A stretch of DNA of 43,104 nucleotides from an uncultured Anaerobutyricum sp. (GTDB lineage Bacteria > Bacillota > Clostridia > Lachnospirales > Lachnospiraceae), in contig NZ_CAKRCF010000027.1 of the NCBI RefSeq assembly GCF_934307085.1, forward strand, positions 1 to 43,104. The letters are read 5' to 3'. A program made the position numbers and the translations under genes. Positions 7,451 through 16,379 of the stretch are shown here, piece after piece (position 1 is the stretch's first letter; every line of letters starts with the position of its first letter). Below the pieces are notes generated by a model, which saw nothing but the letters and a program-made list of their open reading frames with translations, was not told the DNA's origin and made no database searches.

Positions 7451-8989
7451 TTATCTTAATTCCTTTAAAATACAAAAGGCTTCTTTCATCGTATCTTTTA
7501 CCAAATGTGTTTTCTTCTCATACTGCTTACGATAAAATGCCACATTCTCCACATTTGGTTCAAACACATTCTTCAAATGAATATTTTCTGTCAAAGCTTC
7601 TGCAATATTATCCACATCCCCCACTGCATAGGCACCAAACATACAGTTTGTCATAACAGCTCCTGCTGCATTCTCAAGCGTTACTGTGCGGCTGTCTAAC
7701 ATATCGGCTTTCATCTGATTCCACATATTATCACGGCTTCCGCCTTCCGTGATGGTGATCCGGCTTAAGTCAATGCCTGCGGAGCGATATAAGTCTGTGA
7801 TTTCCATGTAATCATAACCGATGGCTTCTAATACAGCGTGCCATAAGGTTGCCTGATCGGTATCCATTGTCATGTTTAAGAAACAGCCTACAGCATCTGG
7901 AATATCATTGATTCCACCTGTTAAATACGGGAGGAAAAGTACACCATTAGAGCCTGCCGGAACTTTCTTTGCATCTTCTTCTAATACTCTATAGTAACTG
8001 CCATCCTCCACCTTTTTGCATACATTATCTTTAAACCAACGCAGAGCAAGTCCACCGGTACGGATATAGCCCCAGTAAAAATAAGTGTCTGGAAGAGAGC
8101 CGCTGTTAAACACAAGCCCTGCTCCTTTTTTACTCAGTTCTGGAATAATTCCCTTGGTGGATACGCAGAACATGGAGCAGGTTCCTGCCACGTCTACTGC
8201 CTGTCCCGGTTCCATATTACCGCTTCCAATCATTGACTGCATTGTGTCTCCTGCACCACCACAGATTGGAATTCCTGCCGGAAGTCCGGTTTCTTCTGCA
8301 ATTTCTTCTGTCAAATGTCCAACAATATCCCACGGTTTTACAATACGTGGCATCATTTCTTCTGGAATGCCAAGAATGCCCAGCTGTTCCTTTGACCAGC
8401 ATTTTTCTTCTACTTTATAACCAAGTCCCCAGCCGGACATTGTTCCCCAGTCAATGAACATATCTTCTGCGGAAAGCCCTGCAAGGTGTGCTAATACATA
8501 TGGCGCATCGTGGATAAATTTTGCACCATTTTCTTTGAAACCTTCTACATTTTTCAAAAACCAGCGGGCAAACATGGCAGGGAACATACAGTTCGCTTCT
8601 GGGTTACCTGTCTCTTTACCGAAAATATCTAAATTCCAGCTATTTACGAGTTCGACATCTTCCTTTGTACGAGAATCCAAGTAGTTAATGTATGGCGTAA
8701 TCGCATTACCATCTTTATCTACACCGCAGATTCCACAGATAACACCATCACCCATGATGGATTTAATCTTTGTGACATCGAGTCCCTTTTCCTTCATCTG
8801 GGAAGCACATTCTTTCATTCCTTTGATGGTGAGGGCGAGATATTCATCAACATCCATGCTTACCCAACCTGGTTCTGGATAGGTTAACGTTGTTGGTGCA
8901 GAAGATGATACAATGCAATTCATATCCTCATCGTAGACTGCTACCTTTACACTCTGTGTTCCTGCATCAAATCCAAGATAATAGTTCAT
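7451..8989 (-). CDS. FGGY-family carbohydrate kinase (xylulokinase-like)
   Basis: 512-residue cytosolic kinase with the actin-like ATPase fold: N-terminal phosphate loop LGFDAGTQSVKVAVYD, substrate region PEPGWVSMDVDEY, DSRTKEDV, and second-lobe motifs GGAGDTMQSMIGSG, DVAGTCSMF and ITEGGSRDNMWNQMKADML, the last being the FGGY adenine/phosphate element. It phosphorylates a ketose or polyol with ATP; the exact sugar is not readable. Start ATG 8989 (MNYYLGFDAG) follows GGAGG at good spacing; an 18-codon upstream extension is rejected. Transcription appears to come through an FMN riboswitch and an intrinsic terminator 170-500 nt upstream, unusual for a sugar kinase. No isomerase or transporter gene lies beside it. 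Confidence 0.85.
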   Translation of the reverse strand: MNYYLGFDAGTQSVKVAVYDEDMNCIVSSSAPTTLTYPEPGWVSMDVDEYLALTIKGMKECASQMKEKGLDVTKIKSIMGDGVICGICGVDKDGNAITPYINYLDSRTKEDVELVNSWNLDIFGKETGNPEANCMFPAMFARWFLKNVEGFKENGAKFIHDAPYVLAHLAGLSAEDMFIDWGTMSGWGLGYKVEEKCWSKEQLGILGIPEEMMPRIVKPWDIVGHLTEEIAEETGLPAGIPICGGAGDTMQSMIGSGNMEPGQAVDVAGTCSMFCVSTKGIIPELSKKGAGLVFNSGSLPDTYFYWGYIRTGGLALRWFKDNVCKKVEDGSYYRVLEEDAKKVPAGSNGVLFLPYLTGGINDIPDAVGCFLNMTMDTDQATLWHAVLEAIGYDYMEITDLYRSAGIDLSRITITEGGSRDNMWNQMKADMLDSRTVTLENAAGAVMTNCMFGAYAVGDVDNIAEALTENIHLKNVFEPNVENVAFYRKQYEKKTHLVKDTMKEAFCILKELR

Positions 8990-9155
8990 TTTGTTTTCCT
9001 CCATTCTTTTGATAAAAGCATTTTCAAAATACATTATCTCCAAATTATGAAGTGTGAATAGGGAAGTTGATTAAAAGCCTGCTTAGTGAACTTAAATGAA
9101 TTCTCCCGAAAGATTTTTCATTTTACCAATTACCAAGAATGGTAATTGCTCTTAC

Positions 9156-9189
9156 AAATAAAAAAGCCCCGATAATGAGATATCGGGGC
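9156..9189 (-). terminator. Intrinsic terminator between FMN riboswitch and kinase
   Basis: On the minus strand GCCCCGATA-TCTCAT-TATCGGGGC followed by TTTTTTATTTG. It stands about 100 nt after the aptamer and about 165 nt before the kinase start, the position of the expression platform of an OFF switch. Confidence 0.85.
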
Positions 9190-9290
9190 GAAGTTACGCT
9201 TTTATTGAGGCTGTTTGTTACATCAAATACTGCCTGACATCCAGAAATCTATGCCTAACAATACGCTTGTAAAAACCGCTTTCTTCTCAT

Positions 9291-9507
9291 TCTTCTCTCA
9301 TCCAGACTGTACTGTCGGCTTCGGATTCGCACCGAATCATGCCAATGGCTCGCGGGCTTATGCTCTGATTTATCTATAGCTATGTAAGCAGTTTCTATAA
9401 CCTGGAGCATATTTGAAAATTGCTCTAGTTCTATAACTCACCAGCCTGCTAAATAGTCAGTAACAATCACCGCCGGTAGGGAATTACACCCATCCCCGAA
9501 GATTCTG
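9291..9507 (-). promoter_or_regulatory. FMN riboswitch (RFN element)
   Basis: The minus strand shows the RFN consensus blocks in order: TTCGGGGATGGGTG, AATTCCCTACCGGCGGTGAT, AGCCCGCGAGCC, GATTCGGTGCGAATCCGAAG, CCGACAGTACAGTCTGGATG and the closing GAGAAGA that pairs with CTTC at the 5' end. There is an expanded variable arm between the second and third blocks. Binding of FMN normally switches off riboflavin genes; here the next gene on the strand is an FGGY kinase. Confidence 0.95.
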
Positions 9508-9521
9508 TATTTATGTTTTTT

Positions 9522-9550
9522 ATTATAACGCATTATGGATATGTATTCAA
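9522..9550 (-). promoter_or_regulatory. Sigma-A promoter of the FMN riboswitch transcript
   Basis: Minus strand TTGAAT, 17-nt spacer, TATAAT, about 15 nt before the aptamer starts. Confidence 0.8.
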
Positions 9551-9901
9551 GATTATTGTGCATATTTTTTATACCAGATTTTGTATTTTTTTCTCCATAG
9601 ATGATGACTGATAAAATGCTAAACTATATAGTAGGATAATATTTTTTAACATTTTTATAAAATAATATATAAAGATAGTACTCCTGAATACGAATTACAA
9701 AGTAAGTATTTTAAATCGTACTGAGATACATGAAACATACATTATACAGTAATTCACATTTCGAAATATTTATTTTTATAGTATTTTATAAATTCACTAT
9801 AATATTACACTTAAGAAATTTTGTTTATTATAAATATTTAATTACTCTGTTTAGAGCGATCTTAGAAAATGCTCTGCAATTGTTTTGGAGGAGGAACTTT
9901 T
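9551..9901. other. AT-rich intergenic stretch between divergent transcripts
   Basis: About 350 bp separating the riboswitch promoter from the flavoprotein gene. Several TATAAT-like words occur, but none pairs convincingly with a -35 box for the plus-strand gene. No ORF or strong hairpin was seen. Confidence 0.5.
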
Positions 9902-10981
9902 ATGAGTAAATTAATGCATACACCATATCGTATAGGAAATATTGTGATTTCGAACCGTATTGTGAAGAGTGCGATGTTTGAATACTGTGCGAATCAGGGA
10001 AGGATCACAGACCAGCACAGGCAGATTTATGAAGATGCTGCCCGTGGAGGATGCGGGCTGATTATCACTGGTATGGAAGCGATTTCTTCGACTGCCGGTA
10101 ACGGCCCAGGAATGATACATACGGAATATGATGGCTATCTCGAGGATATGAGAAGTATTGTGTCAAAAGTCCATCGGTATAGCAGCCGTATTTTTGTACA
10201 GCTTCAGCATGCCGGCCCGCGCACAGACTGGAAGAGTGGCTACGACCGTTTTGCCTCATCACCTATTAAAGTGGCTGATGGCATTATTTATCATGCGGCT
10301 ACCAAAGACGAATTAGCAAAAGTTGTTCATGATTTTGGTGTGGCTGCCCGCAAATGTAAATTAGCCGGATGTGACGGTGTGCAGATTCACGCCGCACACG
10401 GCTTTTTATTAACAACCTTTCTTTCTCCACATTTTAATAAAAGAGCGGATGAATACGGCGGTCCGATTGAAAACCGTTCCCGCCTGCTTTTTGAGATTTA
10501 CGATTCCGTTCGTAATGCCGTCGGTGTAGATTATCCAATTGCCTTAAAACTTTCTTTCAGTGATCTTGTCTCTGATTCCAGTACACCAGAAGAAATGTTG
10601 TGGGTATGTAAAGAACTAGAAAAGAAAGGAATTGATTTCATTGAAGTTTCTTCTGGAATCAGTGCTGACAACAGCGGTGCTTCCTGCTCTCCTGTTTTAA
10701 GAAACGGCGACCGAGAGGGCAAATTTTTAGAAAGCGCCCTCCTCGTATCTGATACTCTGGAAATCCCAGTATCCAGCGTTGGCTGCTACCGCTCCCCAGA
10801 TTTCATAGAGCATATACTATCATCAACCTCTCTTACCGCCATTTCTCTTGGCAGACCATTAGTAAGAGAAGCCGATCTGCCAAACAAATGGAGAACCTCA
10901 AACGAAAAAGCAGCCTGTATCTCCTGCAATCGCTGCTTTAACTGCACAGACGTAATCACCTGCCTGTGCGGAAAAAAATAA
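9902..10981 (+). CDS. NADH:flavin oxidoreductase, Old Yellow Enzyme family, single domain
   Basis: 359-residue FMN-binding TIM barrel. Family features: PYRIGNIVISNRIVKSAM at the first strand, IFVQLQHAGPR, GCDGVQIHAAHGFLLTTFLSP and the FMN loop YGGPIENRSRLLFEIY. It likely reduces activated C=C bonds with NAD(P)H. It ends in a Cys-rich tail (CISCNRCFNC then CLC), which recalls the 4Fe-4S motif of the multidomain dienoyl-CoA-reductase group. The C-terminal FAD/NAD domain of those enzymes is absent. Start ATG 9902 has GGAGGAGG upstream; a GTG/ATG extension is rejected. It is divergent from the FMN riboswitch, perhaps only by chance. Substrate unknown. Confidence 0.85.
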   Translation: MSKLMHTPYRIGNIVISNRIVKSAMFEYCANQGRITDQHRQIYEDAARGGCGLIITGMEAISSTAGNGPGMIHTEYDGYLEDMRSIVSKVHRYSSRIFVQLQHAGPRTDWKSGYDRFASSPIKVADGIIYHAATKDELAKVVHDFGVAARKCKLAGCDGVQIHAAHGFLLTTFLSPHFNKRADEYGGPIENRSRLLFEIYDSVRNAVGVDYPIALKLSFSDLVSDSSTPEEMLWVCKELEKKGIDFIEVSSGISADNSGASCSPVLRNGDREGKFLESALLVSDTLEIPVSSVGCYRSPDFIEHILSSTSLTAISLGRPLVREADLPNKWRTSNEKAACISCNRCFNCTDVITCLCGKK

Positions 10982-11066
10982 TTCTCCACCAATACAAAAA
11001 TATTTCATTTTAGCAAGATACACCATCCACATATCTATTATGTAAATAAAACATTTGATGTTAATC

Positions 11067-11113
11067 CACCAGCTTCCTATACTTAAGCCAAGAATAAGTA
11101 TAGAAAGCCGGTG
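11067..11113 (+). promoter_or_regulatory. Hairpin at the translation start of the next gene
   Basis: Arms 11067-11085 and 11095-11113 pair at 17 of 19 positions with a 9-nt loop, ending 5 nt before the start codon. The weak ribosome site of the next gene lies in the 3' arm. No T-tract follows, so a terminator is less likely than a translational structure. Confidence 0.5.
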
Positions 11114-11118
11114 TATTT

Positions 11119-11922
11119 ATGAACAGCGTTTTACCAAGAGAGGAAGAAGTTGAAGCCATCTTTTCACAGATTCTTGCTTCCCCTGATTCCTGCAAAAAAT
11201 TAATGGATGTTTTCTATGATGCGATGGACGATAATCATTTATTAGAAACGGATAATCCGAAACATTTTTCCAAAGTCTTATTTTATGCCTATCAAAATGG
11301 GGATATCAGTGCTCTTTTATTAAAGCTTTGTGAAAAGAGTATGTTTGACCTTTTGAGAGAGGCTTATCTTATCCCAAAACGATTTCACGGAAAATCAGGG
11401 AAGAACCCTGTACTTTTAACAAATCCAGAAGGCGAACTTCTTCCAGAAGCACAAAAAATAGTTTCTGGCAGAGAGTATAGCAAATTCAAGGAAACGTATA
11501 AAAATCATATTTGTGCTCCCCGTTCAAAATTATATCTCGCAGATGGTTATGACATTGTCCGTTGTTATGTTAATGACACTGATATGGAAATTACGGAAAA
11601 AAGAGAAAATAAACGGCGTGGCATTATGATTCTTTATGCACTTCCCGATACGAAAAAGATAGGTCTTACCGAAGCACAGGCTTATGCGGTTGTGTGGGAT
11701 ACGTTCCATAATATTCAAAAAGAAGCACCTCATGCCATCGTTTATTATGGTCAGGAAACCGGATTAAAAAAGGAACAGACCTTTGACGAGATTGGTATTC
11801 TTCTCCCTATTCGGGAATTTGAAAAGAAAATGCTTCATCATTTAAGCGAAATTGATGGGCTTGTTTTAGTCTGCCGTGAAAAAATGATGAAAAAGGCTGG
11901 AATGGAAAGTCTGGAACTGTAG
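11119..11922 (+). CDS. Conserved-looking hypothetical protein
   Basis: 267 residues starting MNSVLPREEEVEAIFSQ. The N-terminal 100 residues are helical and acidic. The middle contains a basic stretch (PKRFHGKSGKNP) and NPEGELLPEAQKIVSG. The C-terminal half has alternating strands and helices (RRGIMILYALPD, AYAVVWDTFHNI, HAIVYYGQETG, EIGILLPIREFE). There is no signal peptide or transmembrane segment, and I do not recognise the family. It is 40 bp before the ThrE-type exporter on the same strand and probably shares its mRNA. A strong hairpin covers its ribosome-binding region. Confidence 0.7.
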   Translation: MNSVLPREEEVEAIFSQILASPDSCKKLMDVFYDAMDDNHLLETDNPKHFSKVLFYAYQNGDISALLLKLCEKSMFDLLREAYLIPKRFHGKSGKNPVLLTNPEGELLPEAQKIVSGREYSKFKETYKNHICAPRSKLYLADGYDIVRCYVNDTDMEITEKRENKRRGIMILYALPDTKKIGLTEAQAYAVVWDTFHNIQKEAPHAIVYYGQETGLKKEQTFDEIGILLPIREFEKKMLHHLSEIDGLVLVCREKMMKKAGMESLEL

Positions 11923-11962
11923 CTGATTTTTCAAACACGCTCTGGTAAGAAGGAATGTTAAA

Positions 11963-13294
11963 ATGAGTGAAACTATAATAAGAAAAAATCATATGGATGT
12001 GCTCTGGCATGAATATACTGATAAAGACGAACAAAATCTTCCTGTAGTACAGGCAAGTCTTACAGAAAGGGCTTCGATTATCGGTCGTGTTGGCATTATG
12101 CTTTTATCCTGCGGAACTGGTGCGTGGCGTGTGCGCAGTTCTATGAATACTCTCGCTGAAGTGATGGGCGTGACCTGTACCGCAGATATCGGTCTGATGT
12201 CTATTGAATATACCTGTTTTGATGGTCAGGACGGCTTTACGCAGTCACTCTGTCTGACCAATACTGGTGTAAACACTTCAAAACTGAATCGTCTGGAGCA
12301 TTTTATTCAGGATTTTGAAACAGAAGGAAAAGATATGTCCGGTGAGCAGTTACATAATCTTCTTGATAATATTGAAGAGATTCATGGACTTTATTCACCG
12401 ATTGCCCTTGGTATCGCTGCCGCTCTTGCCTGCGGAGGATTTACCTTTTTGCTTGGCGGCGGACCGATTGAAATGTTTTGTGCTTTTGTCGGAGCTGGTC
12501 TCGGAAACTTTTTAAGATGTAAACTTACCAAGCACCATTATACCTTGTTTCTGGGAATTGTCTTATCCGTTTTCCTCGCCTGCCTTTCCTATGCCGGGCT
12601 TTTAAAATTGGGCGAAATCTTTCTGGGACTTTCCGTCAAACATGAAGCAGGATATATCTGCGCGATGCTGTTCATCATTCCTGGATTTCCATTTATCACA
12701 AGCGGCATTGACCTTGCAAAACTTGATATGCGTTCCGGTATCGAACGGCTCGGTTATGCATTAATCATCATTTTAGTCGCAACAATGTCTGCATGGATCA
12801 TGGCATTAATTTTACATTTACAGCCTGTTGATTTTATAAAGATTTCTCTGCCTTTAGCTGGTTGGATTATTTTCCGGTTTCTGGCAAGTTTCTGCGGTGT
12901 ATTCGGATTCTCCATCATGTTTAACAGCCCAATCCCACTGGCAGTCGCCGCCGCAAGTATTGGCGCTATCGCAAATACACTTCGATTAGAACTCGTTGAC
13001 CTTGTAAATGCTCCCCCTGCTGCCGCAGCTTTTATCGGAGCCTTAACCGCAGGAATCCTTGCCTCCCTCATGAAAGACAGAGTCGGCTACCCAAGAATTT
13101 CCGTAACCGTCCCTTCCATCGTTATTATGGTTCCAGGCCTCTACCTCTACCGCGGATTCTACAACTTGGGAATTATGTCCCTCGCCACCTCCGCCACTTG
13201 GTTTGCCTCTGCCCTTTTAATCATTCTTGCTTTACCACTTGGGTTGATTTTTGCAAGAATCCTTACAGATAAAACATTTCGGTATTGTACTTAA
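11963..13294 (+). CDS. Threonine/serine exporter family protein (ThrE, fused YjjP-YjjB type)
   Basis: 443-residue inner-membrane protein. The N-terminal cytosolic part carries the ThrE domain with SCGTGAWRVRSSMNTLAEVMGV (about residues 50-70), where the small-residue/Arg motif is typical. About ten membrane helices follow (from IALGIAAALACGGFTFLLGG). The second five-helix unit corresponds to YjjB, so the two-protein YjjP/YjjB exporter is present as one chain. Expected to export threonine, serine or related metabolites by proton exchange. SD AAGGA precedes ATG 11963. It follows the unknown gene by 40 bp and ends at a long hairpin. Confidence 0.88.
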   Translation: MSETIIRKNHMDVLWHEYTDKDEQNLPVVQASLTERASIIGRVGIMLLSCGTGAWRVRSSMNTLAEVMGVTCTADIGLMSIEYTCFDGQDGFTQSLCLTNTGVNTSKLNRLEHFIQDFETEGKDMSGEQLHNLLDNIEEIHGLYSPIALGIAAALACGGFTFLLGGGPIEMFCAFVGAGLGNFLRCKLTKHHYTLFLGIVLSVFLACLSYAGLLKLGEIFLGLSVKHEAGYICAMLFIIPGFPFITSGIDLAKLDMRSGIERLGYALIIILVATMSAWIMALILHLQPVDFIKISLPLAGWIIFRFLASFCGVFGFSIMFNSPIPLAVAAASIGAIANTLRLELVDLVNAPPAAAAFIGALTAGILASLMKDRVGYPRISVTVPSIVIMVPGLYLYRGFYNLGIMSLATSATWFASALLIILALPLGLIFARILTDKTFRYCT

Positions 13295-13310
13295 TAGAAA
13301 ACACAGATAT

Positions 13311-13377
13311 AATAGCGGAGCGGCAAAGTTACGCTATTAGCAAAAGAGCCTCCTTATAGATGACTTCTTGCCGCTCC
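13311..13377. terminator. Overlapping hairpins between convergent genes
   Basis: Two mutually exclusive stems. AATAGCG (13311-13317) pairs with CGCTATT (13332-13338), and GGAGCGGCAA (13317-13326) pairs with TTGCCGCTCC (13368-13377), followed by TTCTTT. The second is the likelier plus-strand terminator of the ThrE gene. Confidence 0.5.
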
Positions 13378-13430
13378 TTCTTTACATCTACGATACTATG
13401 CTTTTCTCTGTTTCGTCTGTCTTTATTAAA

Positions 13431-14780
13431 CTACAGAGCTTTCTCTCCGCTCCTATTCCTCACATACAGCACTGCCATTGCTATTGCTGCAATTCCCCAA
13501 GATATCGGATAGGAAAGTGCCACTTTATCCGGGGAAGGATTCTGTGCCATAAGTACAAACAACGCAGCAATGCGGAATCCACAGAAACTTACGACTGTTA
13601 CGACCATCGGTAAAAATGCCTTTCCAAATCCTCTTAAATTACTACTGAAGCATTCCAGTACAGTATAGAAAAAGTAGAATGGAAAGGTTACTTTTACGAT
13701 TTCTAATGTCTGTGCTGCTACGGCTGTATCTTTTGTAAACGCCTTTAAGATTACCGGCATTACAATAATCAGTAACATGCAGGCAGCAAAAGTAATTACA
13801 GAACCGCCAAGGATGCTGAATTTATTTCCTTTTTTAATTCGGTTCCAGTTCCCGGCTCCATAATTTTGCCCAACAAATGACACAACTGCTTGGCCGAGTG
13901 CGATAATCGGCAGATACACGATAAGTTCCACACGGAAGTACACTGTGAAAGAAGCTACCGCCGTAACGCCAAGTGTATTAATCTGTGACTGGATAATAAT
14001 GTTTGACAATGTAATGATAATTGACTGTACCCCTGCTGGTATGCCGACTTTTAATATATCCATAAACTCACGCAAACTGCATTCTTTTATACTGAAACGA
14101 AGTGCATATGGTTCTTTCAACCGGTATAAATGTATCATAATTCCAATTGCTGCAACTGTCTGTGAAAAGAGAGTTGCGAGTGCGGTTCCTTCTACTCCCA
14201 TATGAAACACTGCCAAAAAGATAAAGTCAGCAAATATGTTAATAATCCCACCAAAGAACTGATACAGTAACGGCGTTCTCGAATCTCCTAACGCTCGCAA
14301 TACTCCGCTTAACAGGTTATAACTAACTATGGATATCATACTCGCCATATAGATTCGCAGATATCGTACCGCTAACGGAAAAATGCTTTTCGGTGTTCCC
14401 ATCCATGTTAAAAAGGTTGGAGAAAACACAAACCCAATCACCATCAATAATAAACCGCCGATAATTCCTGTCCAGAAAATTGTCTGGATTAACTTTTTCA
14501 GTTCGTTAAAACGTTTTGCTCCGTAATGTCTGGCTGCAAATACATTGGTTCCGACTGCCATTCCATTGAAGAATCCAATCAGGCAGGTAACGATCAGTCC
14601 ACTCGCCCCGATTGCTGCGGAAGCTTTGGTACCAAAAAGTTGTCCGACAAAAATAAGGTCAACCGTACTGTAAAGCTGCTGAATAAGACTGGAACCTAAA
14701 AGAGGAAGGGCAAATAACAGGATGCCCTTCCAAACACTTCCTTCTGTCAAAGTATGTGTATTCTTTTTTAAATTTCTCAA
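13431..14780 (-). CDS. MATE-family efflux transporter (B12-riboswitch operon)
   Basis: 449-residue polytopic membrane protein with twelve predicted helices in two MatE halves. The N-terminal family signature is LLFALPLLGSSLIQQLYSTVDLIFVGQLFG and the second half carries VGIPAGVQSIIITLSNIIIQ. MATE proteins export organic cations or small molecules using Na+ or H+. The likely start is TTG 14778-14780, which overlaps the upstream TGA by TTGA with GGGAGG 6 nt before it. A GTG 15 nt upstream would lie within the preceding gene's end. Coupling to the M14-type hydrolase and the shared cobalamin riboswitch suggest its cargo is linked to corrinoid or cobalt metabolism; this is inference. Confidence 0.85.
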   Translation of the reverse strand: MRNLKKNTHTLTEGSVWKGILLFALPLLGSSLIQQLYSTVDLIFVGQLFGTKASAAIGASGLIVTCLIGFFNGMAVGTNVFAARHYGAKRFNELKKLIQTIFWTGIIGGLLLMVIGFVFSPTFLTWMGTPKSIFPLAVRYLRIYMASMISIVSYNLLSGVLRALGDSRTPLLYQFFGGIINIFADFIFLAVFHMGVEGTALATLFSQTVAAIGIMIHLYRLKEPYALRFSIKECSLREFMDILKVGIPAGVQSIIITLSNIIIQSQINTLGVTAVASFTVYFRVELIVYLPIIALGQAVVSFVGQNYGAGNWNRIKKGNKFSILGGSVITFAACMLLIIVMPVILKAFTKDTAVAAQTLEIVKVTFPFYFFYTVLECFSSNLRGFGKAFLPMVVTVVSFCGFRIAALFVLMAQNPSPDKVALSYPISWGIAAIAMAVLYVRNRSGEKAL

Positions 14781-15865
14781 ATCATATCCTCCCACATCTC
14801 ACGAGAATGGATTCCTGCATGATCATCGTAATGTTCTTTATGATGTTTATGCAACTCCTCATGAGTATGTTCATGATTCATATCACCAAGGTTATCAATA
14901 CAGGTATCATAATGTCCATATGCAATTAATGGTGAATTCTCTGGTACAGAATAGGAAATCGTCTGATACAGTATAATTGCATCTTCTTTCAAACGAATTT
15001 CTTCTATAACATTTCCAAAATGATCCTTCAGTTCCCCAAGAAGTTCTCCTGCCTTTGCTACCTGTCCTGCCTTCTTTTTCGGGAACCAACATCCTGCTTT
15101 TTCTGAATCAATGTAGTGAGCATGATGCATATGCTTTGGTATTCTCATCTGCATTTCTGATAAAGTTGGCTTTGTTTTTAACATATCAATTCGGCGCAAA
15201 ATGTTTTTTACATCTTTCTGTGAAGCTGCCACTTCCTCTTCTGACCACATACCGTTACATCCACGCTCAATAAGAACAGAAGGAATCCCAAGAGAACCGG
15301 CATAATTATAAGCTCCGCCCTTTCCACTCTGAGACTTCACATAAAATGGCATATCCGCTGCCTGCGCCATCTTCTCTGCCTCTGCCACTGTTTCTTGTGG
15401 TGCATTTCCTACACAGTAAATAAATGGAGTTAAATCCTCAAACCAATCTCCATTATGTACATCAATATAATAATCTATTTTAGAGAAAATTTCTTTTTCC
15501 ATAAAATAAGCAAGTTTATCTGTATAAGTACCATTCTCATCGCCTGGAAAAACACGATTCAGATTCTTACCATCTTCTGCAGATACACTGACTGTTCTTG
15601 CCTTAAATCCATTCACATTTACGATATGTATCATAATGAGAATACCCTTAATATCCTCTGGCTGAAGCTGTGCTGCAAGCCCTGTGACACATTCAATTCC
15701 TACATATTCTGCATTATGAATTCCACCGTCTACTAAAACCGTATGTCCCTTTTCATTTCCATAAATTAATGTTACTGGAAGTTCATCCTCTGTAAAAGGC
15801 AGCTTCAAAAATCCACATACTTTCTGTCCCTTTTCCACATAAAGATTGCCCAACTGAAATCCCAT
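14777..15865 (-). CDS. M14-type zinc amidohydrolase (succinylglutamate desuccinylase/aspartoacylase family) with His-rich tail
   Basis: 362-residue protein. The zinc ligands of the AstE/AspA fold are visible: H50 and E53 (GGIHNAEYVGIE) and H137 (YIDVHNGD). The substrate element NLNRVFPGDE (about 101-110) and catalytic E200 (VLIERGCNG) are kept. Family members hydrolyse N-acyl amino acids or related amides. The C-terminus (from about residue 329) carries nine His within 23 residues (NHEHTHEELHKHHKEH...), a probable metal-binding tail. Start ATG 15865 follows AGGAGAG by 5 nt. It overlaps the MATE gene by 4 nt. A cobalamin riboswitch lies about 340 nt upstream with a terminator between. No signal peptide. 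Substrate unknown. Confidence 0.85.
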   Translation of the reverse strand: MGFQLGNLYVEKGQKVCGFLKLPFTEDELPVTLIYGNEKGHTVLVDGGIHNAEYVGIECVTGLAAQLQPEDIKGILIMIHIVNVNGFKARTVSVSAEDGKNLNRVFPGDENGTYTDKLAYFMEKEIFSKIDYYIDVHNGDWFEDLTPFIYCVGNAPQETVAEAEKMAQAADMPFYVKSQSGKGGAYNYAGSLGIPSVLIERGCNGMWSEEEVAASQKDVKNILRRIDMLKTKPTLSEMQMRIPKHMHHAHYIDSEKAGCWFPKKKAGQVAKAGELLGELKDHFGNVIEEIRLKEDAIILYQTISYSVPENSPLIAYGHYDTCIDNLGDMNHEHTHEELHKHHKEHYDDHAGIHSREMWEDMI

Positions 15866-15913
15866 GTACACTCTCCTTTTAAAATAAAATTAAATTAAAA
15901 ATCTCAAACAATA

Positions 15914-15945
15914 CGAAAAAAAGACCTATATTACTATAAGTCTTT
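15914..15945 (-). terminator. Intrinsic terminator in the leader of the M14-MATE operon
   Basis: Minus strand AAAGACTTATA-GTAA-TATAGGTCTTT followed by TTTT and C, about 50 nt before the hydrolase start. Likely the expression platform or a read-through barrier for the cobalamin riboswitch 260 nt upstream. Confidence 0.75.
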
Positions 15946-16205
15946 TCATCTATCGCATTCTAAATCTAATGTACTGATTTACTATACTATCTGAATTCTA
16001 TACTATCTAAACTACATATACCAATCTTATCAATAAGTATCCTGACAAAAATTCTGTTATGTGTAAGTACAATCTAGACTGTTTTATCTAAAAACTATAT
16101 CGTATTCCAACAGAAATCCTTTTAATACAGTATAAAAATTCAATATAAAAATTCTTTTTATTCTATGTACAGCTCTCTTAAAATTCCGTAAGATGAGTTG
16201 ACTAA

Positions 16206-16359
16206 GTATATAAGCAGTTCTCCTGGCTCGGTTCTTTGTCGTTACATCCTTCCCAAAGCATAACGCCTCAGTGGCTAATTGCACCGACTCCCCTTACAGT
16301 GACGGATTCGCTCCGGCCTCTCACCGGATTCTCTTTTCATCCTTTCGGAACTTATATAC
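16206..16359 (-). promoter_or_regulatory. Cobalamin (AdoCbl-type) riboswitch
   Basis: The minus strand shows GAATCCGGTGAGAGGCCGGAGC, CCGTCACTGTAAGGGGAG, GCCACTG, GGGAAGGATG and the B12 box AGCCAGGAGAACTGC. The closing P1 helix is perfect: GTATATAAG at 16359-16351 with CTTATATAC at 16214-16206. Cobalamin binding normally lowers expression of B12 uptake or synthesis genes. The next genes on the strand are the M14-type hydrolase and a MATE transporter. Confidence 0.93.
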
Positions 16360-16379
16360 TATTATTCAATTTCTCATCT

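Noticed and set aside
8085..8420. 111-codon ORF on the plus strand inside the kinase gene
   Set aside because: Opposite-strand shadow of the FGGY kinase with no start signal.
16084..16284. 66-codon ORF on the minus strand
   Set aside because: It covers the 3' half of the cobalamin riboswitch and its leader, with no ribosome site.
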